Positions 43,819-51,686 of a DNA stretch of 61,835 bases are shown here, piece by piece. The number at the start of each line of letters is the position of its first letter. Positions within the stretch are counted from its first letter, which is position 1. This DNA is from an uncultured Clostridium sp. (GTDB taxonomy: Bacteria > Bacillota > Clostridia > Lachnospirales > Lachnospiraceae), in assembly GCA_900542035.1 (NCBI GenBank), contig UQMJ01000016.1, positions 1-61,835 on the forward strand, read 5' to 3'. Both the position numbers and the translations under genes were made by a program. Under the pieces are notes generated by a model, which had not been told where the DNA came from, did not search any database, and was given only the letters and a program-made list of their open reading frames with translations.

Positions 43819-46702
43819 AGATTTACTGGAAATGCTGAAGGAATTCCTTCAAAAAATTGTTTCGTCCAGGCTGGTCGCCCTGTCCGTCCTGTTTGCAGGT
43901 ATGTTTGCCTTTTTGGCGGTAAATTTATTTAACCTGCAGATTGTGCATGGCGAAGAATACCTGAATGAATATATGCAGAAGACCGAAAAGGTAATTTACA
44001 CTCCAGGAACCCGCGGGAATATTCTGGATCGGAACGGGAATGTGCTGGCTTATAATGAGCTGGCCTACTCTGTGGCAGTTCAGGATACCGGCGCGTACCG
44101 GAAGGATGCTGATCGCAACGCCATGCTTCTGCGGCTTGTCCGCATTTTAAATAAGCATGAAGAAGAGATTGAGGGAAAATTTGAAGTAGGAATCAACGAA
44201 ACCGGTGAAATGTATTTTACCTCCACCAGCGAAGCGGGAAAGCGCAGGTTTCTAAGAGATTTTTACAACCTGACAACAGCAGAAGACCTGGATAAAAACG
44301 GAAAAAATCCGTCTGACATTACCGCCAGAGAGGCTTTTGAGAAAAAATTCAAAGCATACAAGATGGATTCCATTGTAGATGAAAAAGGAAATCCCGTCGT
44401 TTTAGATGATGAGACAGCCCTGGACATGGTCAATATCTGGTATACCATGCAGCTGACTGCCTTCCGGAAATACGAAAGCACCACCATTGCCAGCAACGTT
44501 TCTGACGAAACCGTTGCGGAAATTATGGAAAATACAGCCGAACTTCAGGGAGTTACCATCGAGGAAAGTTCTGTCAGGGTATACAATAACAGCATCTATT
44601 TTGAACCGATCATCGGATATATCGGAAAGGTTCAGGAAGATCAGCTGGAGGAGTTAAACAAAGACATCCCAGAGGGAAGCAATCAGGCCTACAGGCCTAC
44701 CGATCTGGTTGGACGTACCGGATTGGAAGCGTCTATGGAAAAAGAACTGCAGGGCAAAAAAGGATATAAAGTGGTAAACGTAGACAATATGGGTCGCATT
44801 CTGGAAGTAAAAGAAGAAGTATCTCCGGAAGCAGGAAACGATGTCTATCTTTCCATTGATCAGGATCTGCAGATTGGCGTTTATGAGCTGTTAGAGCGGC
44901 AGCTTGCCGGTATTTTGTTAGACCACCTTAGGATGGAAGACATTCGGGAGGACGAAAAATTTAAGGATTCCAAAAAGCCGATTCCGGTAAAAGACGTGTA
45001 CTACCAGCTGATTAACAATAACGTGCTCTCGTTAAGCCATATGGGCTCTGAAGAAGCATCTCCTATGGAACAGCAGCTGCATCAGATTCAGACTTCTTCT
45101 CAGGAAAGGATTTTAAACGATATTCAGACAGAGCTGCTCAGTCCTCACGCAAGGGAATTAGGACAGCTTCCCAAAGATATGATGGCTTATATGGTCTATA
45201 TCTATGGATATCTGTCCTCTGACGAGGTGGGAATTATCCAGAAATCCAGGATAGATGAAAACAGCCAGGCTTATCAGGCGTGGAAGGCAGATACCATCAG
45301 CCTGAGGGATTATATTTATGCAGGAATCGCAGATGGATGGATTGATACTGCAAAGCTTGAGATTGACGACCGTTACTCCAGTGCGGACAGCATTTTTGAA
45401 AGTCTGGTCCAGTACATTATGGAAGCGCTGCGGGAAGACAACCAGTTTACCAAGCAGATTTACCGGTATCTGATTAATGACGGAACCGTAAAAGGCTGGC
45501 AGCTCTGCGTGGCTCTTTACGATCAGGGAGTGCTGGAATACGACGCAGAAGAAGTAGCCAGATTGTCTGCCGGCGGAGACAGCTATGCATATACCTTTAT
45601 CCGCAGCAAAATCAAGAGCATTGAACTGACGCCTGCCCAGCTGGCATTGGATCCATGTACGGGCTCCTGCGTGATTGTAGACGTAAATACAGGCGAAGTT
45701 CGGGCACTGGTAACCTATCCAGGCTATGACAACAACCGTCTGTCCGGAACGGTGGATGCAGATTATTACAACCAGCTTCGGGAAGATCTGTCCCTGCCTC
45801 TCCGTAATAATGCAACCATGGTGGTAAAGGCGCCAGGTTCTACCTTTAAGCCAATTACGGCAGTGGCGGCATTAGAAGAAGGCGTCATCCAGATGGGAGA
45901 GACCATTGAGTGTACCGGCGAGTACAAAGAGATTGACACCCCGATAAAGTGCTGGATTTACCCTGGCCGTCACGGCCCTCTGGATGTTATCGGAGGCATC
46001 GGCAATTCCTGCAACTACGTAGTAGCGGAACTGGCCCACCGGATGTCAATGGACGAAAACGGCAACTACTCCACCACTTTAGGCCTGGAGACGCTGGCAA
46101 AATACGCCACCATGTTCGGTCTGGATCACACCTCCGGCGTGGAAATTGATGAAGCATCGCCAAAAATTTCAGATACAGACCCAGAGCGTTCTTCCATGGG
46201 ACAGGGCAGCCATGCCTTTACCAATACCCAGCTGGCTCGTTACGTTACAGCGATGGCCAACAGAGGAACGGTTTATGAATTGAGCCTTCTGGACAAACTG
46301 ACGGATTCGGAAGGAAATCTGATGGAAGATTATACGCCAGAGGTTTCCTCTACGATTGATATTAAAACCTCTACCTGGGATGCAGTCCAGGCCGGAATGC
46401 GCCAGGTTATCGCAGAAGGATCTGCAAAGAGCATTTTCTCGGATCTTGCCATTGAAGTAGCAGGAAAGACAGGAACCGCCCAGGAAGATACCAGACGTAC
46501 CAACCATGCGCTGTTTGTCTCCTTTGCTCCTTATGCAGCTCCGGAAATCGCCGTTACGGTCAATATCCCTTATGGCTATACGTCCGGCAATGCGGCAACT
46601 CTTGCGAAAAACGTGTATAAGTATTACTATGGATATATGACTCTGGAAGGAATCCAGGCAGCAGGCGCTTTGGACGCAACTGCTGTAGAGATTCAGGATT
46701 AA
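43811..46702 (+). CDS. mrdA: Class B penicillin-binding protein (PBP2, elongasome transpeptidase) with large insertion
   Basis: A 963-residue monofunctional transpeptidase for side-wall synthesis with RodA. One membrane anchor (about 20-42) is followed by the pedestal domain (GTRGNILDRNGNVLAYN). The catalytic motifs are S677-T-F-K680, S733-C-N735 and K886-T-G. Between SIDQDLQIGVY (about 345) and GSCVIVDVNTGEV (618) there is a mainly helical stretch of roughly 250 residues that E. coli and Bacillus PBP2 lack. The start is TTG, with AAGGAG at 43794-43799. Its position after mreCD supports an elongation role over division. Confidence 0.93.
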   Translation: MFKDLLEMLKEFLQKIVSSRLVALSVLFAGMFAFLAVNLFNLQIVHGEEYLNEYMQKTEKVIYTPGTRGNILDRNGNVLAYNELAYSVAVQDTGAYRKDADRNAMLLRLVRILNKHEEEIEGKFEVGINETGEMYFTSTSEAGKRRFLRDFYNLTTAEDLDKNGKNPSDITAREAFEKKFKAYKMDSIVDEKGNPVVLDDETALDMVNIWYTMQLTAFRKYESTTIASNVSDETVAEIMENTAELQGVTIEESSVRVYNNSIYFEPIIGYIGKVQEDQLEELNKDIPEGSNQAYRPTDLVGRTGLEASMEKELQGKKGYKVVNVDNMGRILEVKEEVSPEAGNDVYLSIDQDLQIGVYELLERQLAGILLDHLRMEDIREDEKFKDSKKPIPVKDVYYQLINNNVLSLSHMGSEEASPMEQQLHQIQTSSQERILNDIQTELLSPHARELGQLPKDMMAYMVYIYGYLSSDEVGIIQKSRIDENSQAYQAWKADTISLRDYIYAGIADGWIDTAKLEIDDRYSSADSIFESLVQYIMEALREDNQFTKQIYRYLINDGTVKGWQLCVALYDQGVLEYDAEEVARLSAGGDSYAYTFIRSKIKSIELTPAQLALDPCTGSCVIVDVNTGEVRALVTYPGYDNNRLSGTVDADYYNQLREDLSLPLRNNATMVVKAPGSTFKPITAVAALEEGVIQMGETIECTGEYKEIDTPIKCWIYPGRHGPLDVIGGIGNSCNYVVAELAHRMSMDENGNYSTTLGLETLAKYATMFGLDHTSGVEIDEASPKISDTDPERSSMGQGSHAFTNTQLARYVTAMANRGTVYELSLLDKLTDSEGNLMEDYTPEVSSTIDIKTSTWDAVQAGMRQVIAEGSAKSIFSDLAIEVAGKTGTAQEDTRRTNHALFVSFAPYAAPEIAVTVNIPYGYTSGNAATLAKNVYKYYYGYMTLEGIQAAGALDATAVEIQD

Positions 46703-46721
46703 AAAAGAAAGGGAGACTGTC

Positions 46722-47390
46722 ATGCGTCATAATACGGTAGTGATTAAAGGCAACAGGGCTGGTATGTCGGTCTATCTGGATCCAATGGTTCCCTTTGAAA
46801 AGCTGCTGGAGGATGTGGCAGTAAAGTTTAGGGAAAGCGCAAAATTCTGGGGTTCCGTCCAGATGACCCTTTCCCTGGAAGGCCGGCCGCTTTCTCCGGA
46901 ACAGGAGTTTAAGATTGTCAATACCATAACGGAAAACTCTCAAATCGAGATTTTGTGTCTGCTGGATACCAATGCAGACCGGATTCATCGCTGTGAAAAA
47001 GCTCTAAACGAAAAGCTGATGGAGCTTTCTGAGCGTACTGGCCAGTTCTTCAAAGGAGATCTGCATCGGGGAGACACTCTGGAATCAGAAGCGAGCATTG
47101 TGGTAATTGGAGATGTGGAACATGGAGCCAGGGTAACTGCAAAGGGAAATATTATTGTCCTCGGAGAACTGCGAGGATCGGCTTTTGCAGGGGCCTCAGG
47201 CGATGAAAACACAGTTATTGTCGCTCTGGATATGGTTCCCCTCCAGATCCGGATTGGAGATCACATCCAGAGAGGCGGAGAAAAAGGCAGACGTCTGGGC
47301 AAGGGACCCGTTCTTGCCTATGTAGACAATCATGCTATTTGCACGAAAACACTAAAGAAAAGTATGTTTGGAATGTTAAATTTTATTTAA
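46722..47390 (+). CDS. minC: Septum site-determining protein MinC
   Basis: An inhibitor of FtsZ assembly away from mid-cell, working with MinD. It has 222 residues. The N-terminal domain (about 1-100) contacts FtsZ. The C-terminal beta-helix has the repeating Gly pattern (GDTLESEASIVVIGDVEHGARVTAKGNIIVLGELRG, of which VIGDVEHGARVTAKGNI is the clearest part). It follows the PBP gene by 19 bases with GGGAG before the ATG, and minD follows after 65 bases. Confidence 0.94.
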   Translation: MRHNTVVIKGNRAGMSVYLDPMVPFEKLLEDVAVKFRESAKFWGSVQMTLSLEGRPLSPEQEFKIVNTITENSQIEILCLLDTNADRIHRCEKALNEKLMELSERTGQFFKGDLHRGDTLESEASIVVIGDVEHGARVTAKGNIIVLGELRGSAFAGASGDENTVIVALDMVPLQIRIGDHIQRGGEKGRRLGKGPVLAYVDNHAICTKTLKKSMFGMLNFI

Positions 47391-47393
47391 TAC

Positions 47394-47422
47394 TGGAAAA
47401 TTTTTTGAAAATAGGGTAAAAT
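47394..47422 (+). promoter_or_regulatory. Possible internal promoter before minD
   Basis: TGGAAA (47394-47399) and TAAAAT (47417-47422) are 17 bases apart in the minC-minD gap. The -35 is only four of six, so this is a weak candidate. Confidence 0.32.
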
Positions 47423-47455
47423 AAAATATGGAATTGTATGCAGGAGGATATTGCT

Positions 47456-48247
47456 ATGAGTCAAGTCATTGTCATTACTTCCGGTAAAGGAGGGGTAGGC
47501 AAGACGACAACTTCTGCCAATGTGGGAACCGGTCTGGCCATTTTAGGCAAGCGTGTAGTCTTAATCGATACCGATATAGGGCTGCGTAACCTGGACGTGG
47601 TAATGGGCCTGGAAAACCGCATCGTCTACAATCTGGTAGACGTGATAGAAGGAAACTGTCGTATGAAGCAAGCCCTGATAAGAGACAAAAGATATCCCAA
47701 CCTGTACCTGCTGCCATCTGCCCAGACCCGCGATAAAACTGCGGTCACTCCGGAGCAGATGAGAAAATTAGCAGACGATTTACGAAACGATTTTGATTAC
47801 ATACTGTTAGACTGTCCTGCAGGCATCGAGCAGGGATTCCGCAATGCCATTGCCGGAGCAGACAGAGCCTTAGTCGTTACGACGCCGGAAGTTTCCGCTA
47901 TTCGGGACGCAGACCGGATCATCGGGCTGTTGGAAGCCGAGGAAATGAAAGACATCGATCTGATTGTAAACCGCATCCGGATGGATATGGTAAATCGTGG
48001 AGACATGATGTCGGTAGAAGATGTGATTGACATTTTAGCAGTTCAAGTAATCGGAGCAGTACCGGATGATGAATCCATAGTCATTTCTACCAACCAGGGA
48101 GAGCCTTTGGTGGGAATGGGATCTCTGGCTGGACAGGCATATATGAATATCTGCCGTCGGGTAATAGGAGAGAACGTCCCTTTCATGGAATTAGAACAAC
48201 CCAAAAGCTTCTTCGGCCGGTTAAGCAGCTTGTTAAGGCACGCTTAG
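47456..48247 (+). CDS. minD: Septum site-determining ATPase MinD
   Basis: A ParA-type ATPase that recruits MinC to the membrane. It has 263 residues. The deviant Walker A is SGKGGVGKTTTSANV at the N-terminus, and switch II contains DCPAGIEQGF. The C-terminus ends in a short amphipathic helix (SFFGRLSSLLRHA), the membrane-targeting sequence. The start at 47456 has AGGAGG eight bases upstream; an in-frame ATG six codons earlier precedes that site and is rejected. Confidence 0.97.
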   Translation: MSQVIVITSGKGGVGKTTTSANVGTGLAILGKRVVLIDTDIGLRNLDVVMGLENRIVYNLVDVIEGNCRMKQALIRDKRYPNLYLLPSAQTRDKTAVTPEQMRKLADDLRNDFDYILLDCPAGIEQGFRNAIAGADRALVVTTPEVSAIRDADRIIGLLEAEEMKDIDLIVNRIRMDMVNRGDMMSVEDVIDILAVQVIGAVPDDESIVISTNQGEPLVGMGSLAGQAYMNICRRVIGENVPFMELEQPKSFFGRLSSLLRHA

Positions 48248-48257
48248 GAGGGATGAT

Positions 48258-48506
48258 ATGAGCATCTGGCCTGCGTTTTTGAGAAAGACTTCCGGAACGG
48301 TTGCAAAGAAGCGTCTGAAGCTTCTGCTTTTATCTGATAAAACCGACTTTCCTCCGGAATTGCTGGATAAGATGAAAGATGATATGATCCGTGTCATCTC
48401 AAAATACACCGAGATGGAAGCGGATGGGATAGAAATACAAATTCTGGGCCCGTTCCTTCAGGCCAGGGTTCCCCTCCGCATTTTGCCGACTAAGAGGTAT
48501 CATTAA
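48258..48506 (+). CDS. minE: Cell division topological specificity factor MinE
   Basis: It stimulates MinD and drives pole-to-pole movement of MinCD. It has 82 residues. The N-terminal region (AKKRLKLLLLSDKT) is the MinD-binding and membrane-binding part, and the C-terminal dimer domain contains DDMIRVISKYTEME. GGAGG lies just before the ATG. With minE present, placement by oscillation is expected, not the DivIVA-anchored type of Bacillus. Confidence 0.93.
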   Translation: MSIWPAFLRKTSGTVAKKRLKLLLLSDKTDFPPELLDKMKDDMIRVISKYTEMEADGIEIQILGPFLQARVPLRILPTKRYH

Positions 48507-48509
48507 AAT

Positions 48510-49634
48510 ATGCTTTTTGATTATGATTTTAAAAACTATAATTTCCGTATACTGATTGAGATTTTTTTGCTCAATATTATTGGAGTTCTGGTTCTGCGCA
48601 GCGCTTCCAATATGGACACTGCGCTGGTAACCAAACAGATCGTTGGAATCGTGGTAGGCTTTGTTCTGGCAATCGGCCTGTCGCTGATTGATTACCATAA
48701 GATTGCCAATTTAAGTTCCATGATTTATATTGGCTGCATCATTATTCTGGCAGCCGTTTTGCTAATCGGAAAGCAGGGAGGCGGAGCGACCAGATGGATC
48801 GTAGTGCCTGGCATTGGCCAGATCCAGCCGTCTGAGTTTACAAAAATCGGTCTGATTATCTTCTTTTCCTGGTATTTTAACAAATACCAGGAAAAGCTGA
48901 ATCAGCCGGCTGTTCTGGGAATCTCCCTGGTTTTATTTTCCGTACCGGTACTGCTGATTCTGGCTGAGCCCAGTTTATCTACCAGTATTATTATTGTGCT
49001 CATATTCCTGTCCATGCTTTTTGCGGCAGGTTTAAGTTATAAATGGATTGGCAGTGCACTGGCTGTCGTAGTGCCCCTTGGTGCATTGTTTATCTATCTG
49101 TTACAATATGAGATGATTCCATTTTTAAGAGGGTATCAGGCAAATCGAATCCTTGCTTTCGTATTCCCAACCAATCCCAAATATCAGGATGGAAATATGC
49201 AGCAGGACAATTCCCTGATTGCCATTGGCTCAGGCCAATTAACCGGAAAAGGATTAAACAATACTACCATAGCCTCTGTAAAAAACGGCAATTTTCTTTC
49301 TCAGGAGCAGACAGACTTTATTTTTGCTGTAATTGGAGAAGAGCTGGGCTTTCGGGGCGTTATGATAGTACTGGCTCTGTATCTGATTCTTATTTTTGAA
49401 ATTATCCGGCTGGCATCAAAAGCAAAAGATTTAACAGGAAGACTGATTTGTGTTGGTATGGCCGCTCTGATTGCGTTCCAGAGTTTTATAAACATTATGG
49501 TTGCAACCAAGATGATGCCCAACACCGGACAACCCCTGCCATTTATCAGCGCAGGAATCAGTTCGCTTCTCAGTATCTATATCGGAATCGGTCTTGTGCT
49601 GAATGTCGGACTACAAAGGAAAACAGTTCATTAA
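48510..49634 (+). CDS. rodA: RodA, SEDS-family peptidoglycan glycosyltransferase
   Basis: A polytopic 374-residue membrane enzyme that polymerises lipid II during elongation, paired with the class B PBP encoded upstream. About ten hydrophobic segments are visible. Family signatures include GGGATRWIVVPGIGQIQPSEF (shown in part: ATRWIVVPGIGQIQPSEF) with the following KIGLI, the EQTDFIFAVIGEE loop and the C-terminal PFISAGISSL. The gene starts three bases after minE. A division paralogue FtsW is possible by sequence type, but the mre/min neighbourhood favours RodA. Confidence 0.92.
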   Translation: MLFDYDFKNYNFRILIEIFLLNIIGVLVLRSASNMDTALVTKQIVGIVVGFVLAIGLSLIDYHKIANLSSMIYIGCIIILAAVLLIGKQGGGATRWIVVPGIGQIQPSEFTKIGLIIFFSWYFNKYQEKLNQPAVLGISLVLFSVPVLLILAEPSLSTSIIIVLIFLSMLFAAGLSYKWIGSALAVVVPLGALFIYLLQYEMIPFLRGYQANRILAFVFPTNPKYQDGNMQQDNSLIAIGSGQLTGKGLNNTTIASVKNGNFLSQEQTDFIFAVIGEELGFRGVMIVLALYLILIFEIIRLASKAKDLTGRLICVGMAALIAFQSFINIMVATKMMPNTGQPLPFISAGISSLLSIYIGIGLVLNVGLQRKTVH

Positions 49635-49649
49635 TAAAGGAGGACCTAT

Positions 49650-50045
49650 ATGAACGTAGGATTGATCGCGCACGATGCAAAGAAAAAATTAATGCAGAAT
49701 TTTTGTATTGCGTATAGAGGAGTGTTATGCAAGCATTCTCTATATGCCACTGGTACTACCGGAAGACTGATTGAGGAAGTCACAAATCTGGACGTTCACA
49801 AATTTTTAGCCGGACATTTGGGCGGCGGACAGCAGTTGGCGGCTATGATTGAACATGACTGTATGGATTTAGTAATTTTTCTAAGAGATCCACACAATCC
49901 GAAGCTTCACGAGCCAGACGTAAATGACGTAGTAAGGTTGTGCGATACCTATAACATTCCGCTTGCAACGAATCTGGCGACTGCAGAGCTGTTAATCAAG
50001 GCATTGGAACGCGGCGATTTAGAGTGGCGTGAGCAGTACCGTTAG
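49650..50045 (+). CDS. mgsA: Methylglyoxal synthase homologue with catalytic Asp replaced by Gly
   Basis: Methylglyoxal synthase makes methylglyoxal and phosphate from dihydroxyacetone phosphate. This 131-residue protein has the fold and most active-site blocks: IAHDAKK (D9), YATGTTGRL, FLRDP (D80) and EPDVND (D90), with H8 and H87 also in place. At the position of the E. coli catalytic base, Asp71 in GGDQQ, it reads GGGQQ (G60). The C-terminus is shorter than in E. coli. Activity is thus doubtful unless another residue serves. AAAGGAGG lies before the ATG. It sits between rodA and a D,D-carboxypeptidase gene. Confidence 0.88.
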   Translation: MNVGLIAHDAKKKLMQNFCIAYRGVLCKHSLYATGTTGRLIEEVTNLDVHKFLAGHLGGGQQLAAMIEHDCMDLVIFLRDPHNPKLHEPDVNDVVRLCDTYNIPLATNLATAELLIKALERGDLEWREQYR

Positions 50046-50055
50046 GAGCGACGCT

Positions 50056-51042
50056 GTGAAGAAAAGAAAAAACAAACGGCAGACATTTCAGAAGCTGGCG
50101 CCGGTCTGCCTGCTGATTGCTTTATCAGCCGGCGGATGTGCGCCAGCTTCTATTGAGCGCCCTTATAACTTTGCAGAACGGTCATTTGATATAGCAGAAG
50201 ACACAGAGGAAACAGGCAGGGCGCCGGCTTTTGCACAAGAGCTGTGTGTAGTAACGGATGATACCGGAGATGGAGACTCCGGAATTACTGCGGAGGCGGC
50301 AGGCGTTTTCGGAATCCAGAATCCGCGTACCGTATACAGCAAAAATGTGCTGGAACGATTATATCCGGCCAGCACCACAAAGGTTATGACGGCTCTTGTT
50401 GCGATTAAATACGGCAATCTTTCCGACGTGGTAACGGTAACCGAAGATGCAGTCATTACAGAATCCGGAGCAACCCTGTGCGGAATTCATCCAGGAGATC
50501 AGCTGACTTTGGAGCAGCTGCTTTATGGGCTGATGCTGCCTTCCGGCAATGATGCCGGCGCAGCCATTGCCGTTCATATGGCGGGAAGCGTCGAACAATT
50601 CGCGGAGATGATGAACCGAGAAGCCAGGGCGCTGGGGGCGACAGGAACGCATTTTACCAATCCCCATGGCCTCCATAATGAAGATCATTACACTACGGCT
50701 TATGATCTGTACCTGATCTTCCATGAAGCGCTGAAATATCCGGAATTTCGTGAAATTACCGGTTCTACTGCATATACAGCCAGCTACCAGTCGGCTTCAG
50801 GAGAAACGGTCTCTACGACATGGAAAGGCGGAAACTGGTATATGACAGGGGAACGGGAAACGCCGGAAGGCCTTACGGTATTTGGAGGCAAGACCGGTAC
50901 GACCAGCGCTGCCGGATACTGTCTGGTAATGGGCAGCAGAGAGGATACTTCAGATGAGTACATATCTGTTGTGATGAAAGCGCCAAGCCGTCCAGGACTC
51001 TATGACAATATGACAAATATTATTTCTAAAATTGTCAATTAG
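50056..51042 (+). CDS. D-alanyl-D-alanine carboxypeptidase (DacF/PBP5 class), putative lipoprotein
   Basis: A 328-residue extracellular S11 serine peptidase that trims the terminal D-Ala from peptidoglycan stems. Motifs are S106-T-T-K109, S163-G-N165 and GGKTGTT. The N-terminus is basic then hydrophobic, ending SAGGC (Cys 28), a plausible lipobox; if so it is lipid-anchored, not held by the usual C-terminal amphipathic helix. It also stops soon after the catalytic domain. I chose the GTG at 50056, seven bases after AGGAG. It overlaps nothing and follows mgsA by ten bases. Confidence 0.92.
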   Translation: MKKRKNKRQTFQKLAPVCLLIALSAGGCAPASIERPYNFAERSFDIAEDTEETGRAPAFAQELCVVTDDTGDGDSGITAEAAGVFGIQNPRTVYSKNVLERLYPASTTKVMTALVAIKYGNLSDVVTVTEDAVITESGATLCGIHPGDQLTLEQLLYGLMLPSGNDAGAAIAVHMAGSVEQFAEMMNREARALGATGTHFTNPHGLHNEDHYTTAYDLYLIFHEALKYPEFREITGSTAYTASYQSASGETVSTTWKGGNWYMTGERETPEGLTVFGGKTGTTSAAGYCLVMGSREDTSDEYISVVMKAPSRPGLYDNMTNIISKIVN

Positions 51043-51045
51043 TTG

Positions 51046-51074
51046 TTGATTTTTTTCGTGAATTATACTATAAT
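51046..51074 (+). promoter_or_regulatory. Promoter for the P-loop gene
   Basis: TTGATT (51046-51051) and TATAAT (51069-51074) are 17 bases apart, 57 bases before the next start codon, in a very A+T-rich segment. Confidence 0.7.
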
Positions 51075-51130
51075 TAATTTAATTCGAATGGACTTTTTAT
51101 ACAAATTAACGACCCAAGGAGGAGATTGCT

Positions 51131-51550
51131 ATGGTTCAGATTATTGCAGGAAGAAAAGGAAAAGGGAAAACAAAACATCTCTTAGAAAAGGCCAACAGTG
51201 CAGTTAAGGATGCACACGGCACAATCGTATACCTGGATAAAAGCTCCAAGCATATGTATGAATTAAATAACCGAATTCGATTAATTAATGTAAATGAATA
51301 TCCGATTGCCAGCAGTGAAAGCTTTATTGGATTCATCTGCGGTATTATTTCCCAGGATCACGACCTGGAAGCCATGTATTTAGATAGTTTTCTCAAGCTG
51401 TCCAGCTTAGAGGGAGAAGACATTTCCGAGACCATTGCAACATTGGAAAAAATCAGTGAGAAATCACATATTACTTTTATTTTGAGCGTATCCATGGATG
51501 CAGACGAACTTCCTGATAATGCAAAGAAAGATGTGATTATTTCTTTATAA
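51131..51550 (+). CDS. Small P-loop protein of unknown function
   Basis: A 139-residue cytoplasmic protein. The N-terminus has a Walker A loop, GRKGKGKTKHLL (residues 7-18), then a strand, TIVYLDK. Near the end a strand FILSVSMDADEL could carry a Walker B-like acid. The middle (about 60-105) is helical and acidic. I recognise no named family; similar short proteins in Clostridia are often mislabelled as PilT. It is a single-gene unit with its own promoter and terminator. AAGGAGGA lies before the ATG. Sequence does not show whether it binds ATP or GTP. Confidence 0.75.
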   Translation: MVQIIAGRKGKGKTKHLLEKANSAVKDAHGTIVYLDKSSKHMYELNNRIRLINVNEYPIASSESFIGFICGIISQDHDLEAMYLDSFLKLSSLEGEDISETIATLEKISEKSHITFILSVSMDADELPDNAKKDVIISL

Positions 51551-51562
51551 GATATACATAAG

Positions 51563-51626
51563 AGGCTGCTGTAAAATGAAATAGGCCGGTATTTCCAAAT
51601 ATTTCATTTTGCGGCAGCCTTTTTTT
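51563..51626 (+). terminator. Strong intrinsic terminator after the P-loop gene
   Basis: AGGCTGC at 51563-51569 pairs with GCAGCCT at the other end, and inside this AAAATGAAATA pairs with TATTTCATTTT. A seven-base T run follows (51620-51626). Confidence 0.92.
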
Positions 51627-51631
51627 GACTC

Positions 51632-51660
51632 TTGAATTCTTGGCAAAATTCTCCTATAAT
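51632..51660 (+). promoter_or_regulatory. Promoter for the HlyD-like/yggS/sepF operon
   Basis: TTGAAT (51632-51637) and TATAAT (51655-51660) are 17 bases apart, just after the terminator and 27 bases before the GTG start of the next gene. Confidence 0.7.
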
Positions 51661-51686
51661 ACAATGGAGAAAGGAGGACTTCCCTG

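Noticed and set aside
51625..51660. TTGACT at 51625-51630 as the -35 of the HlyD-like operon
   Set aside because: The distance to TATAAT is 24 bases; TTGAAT at 51632 gives the proper 17.
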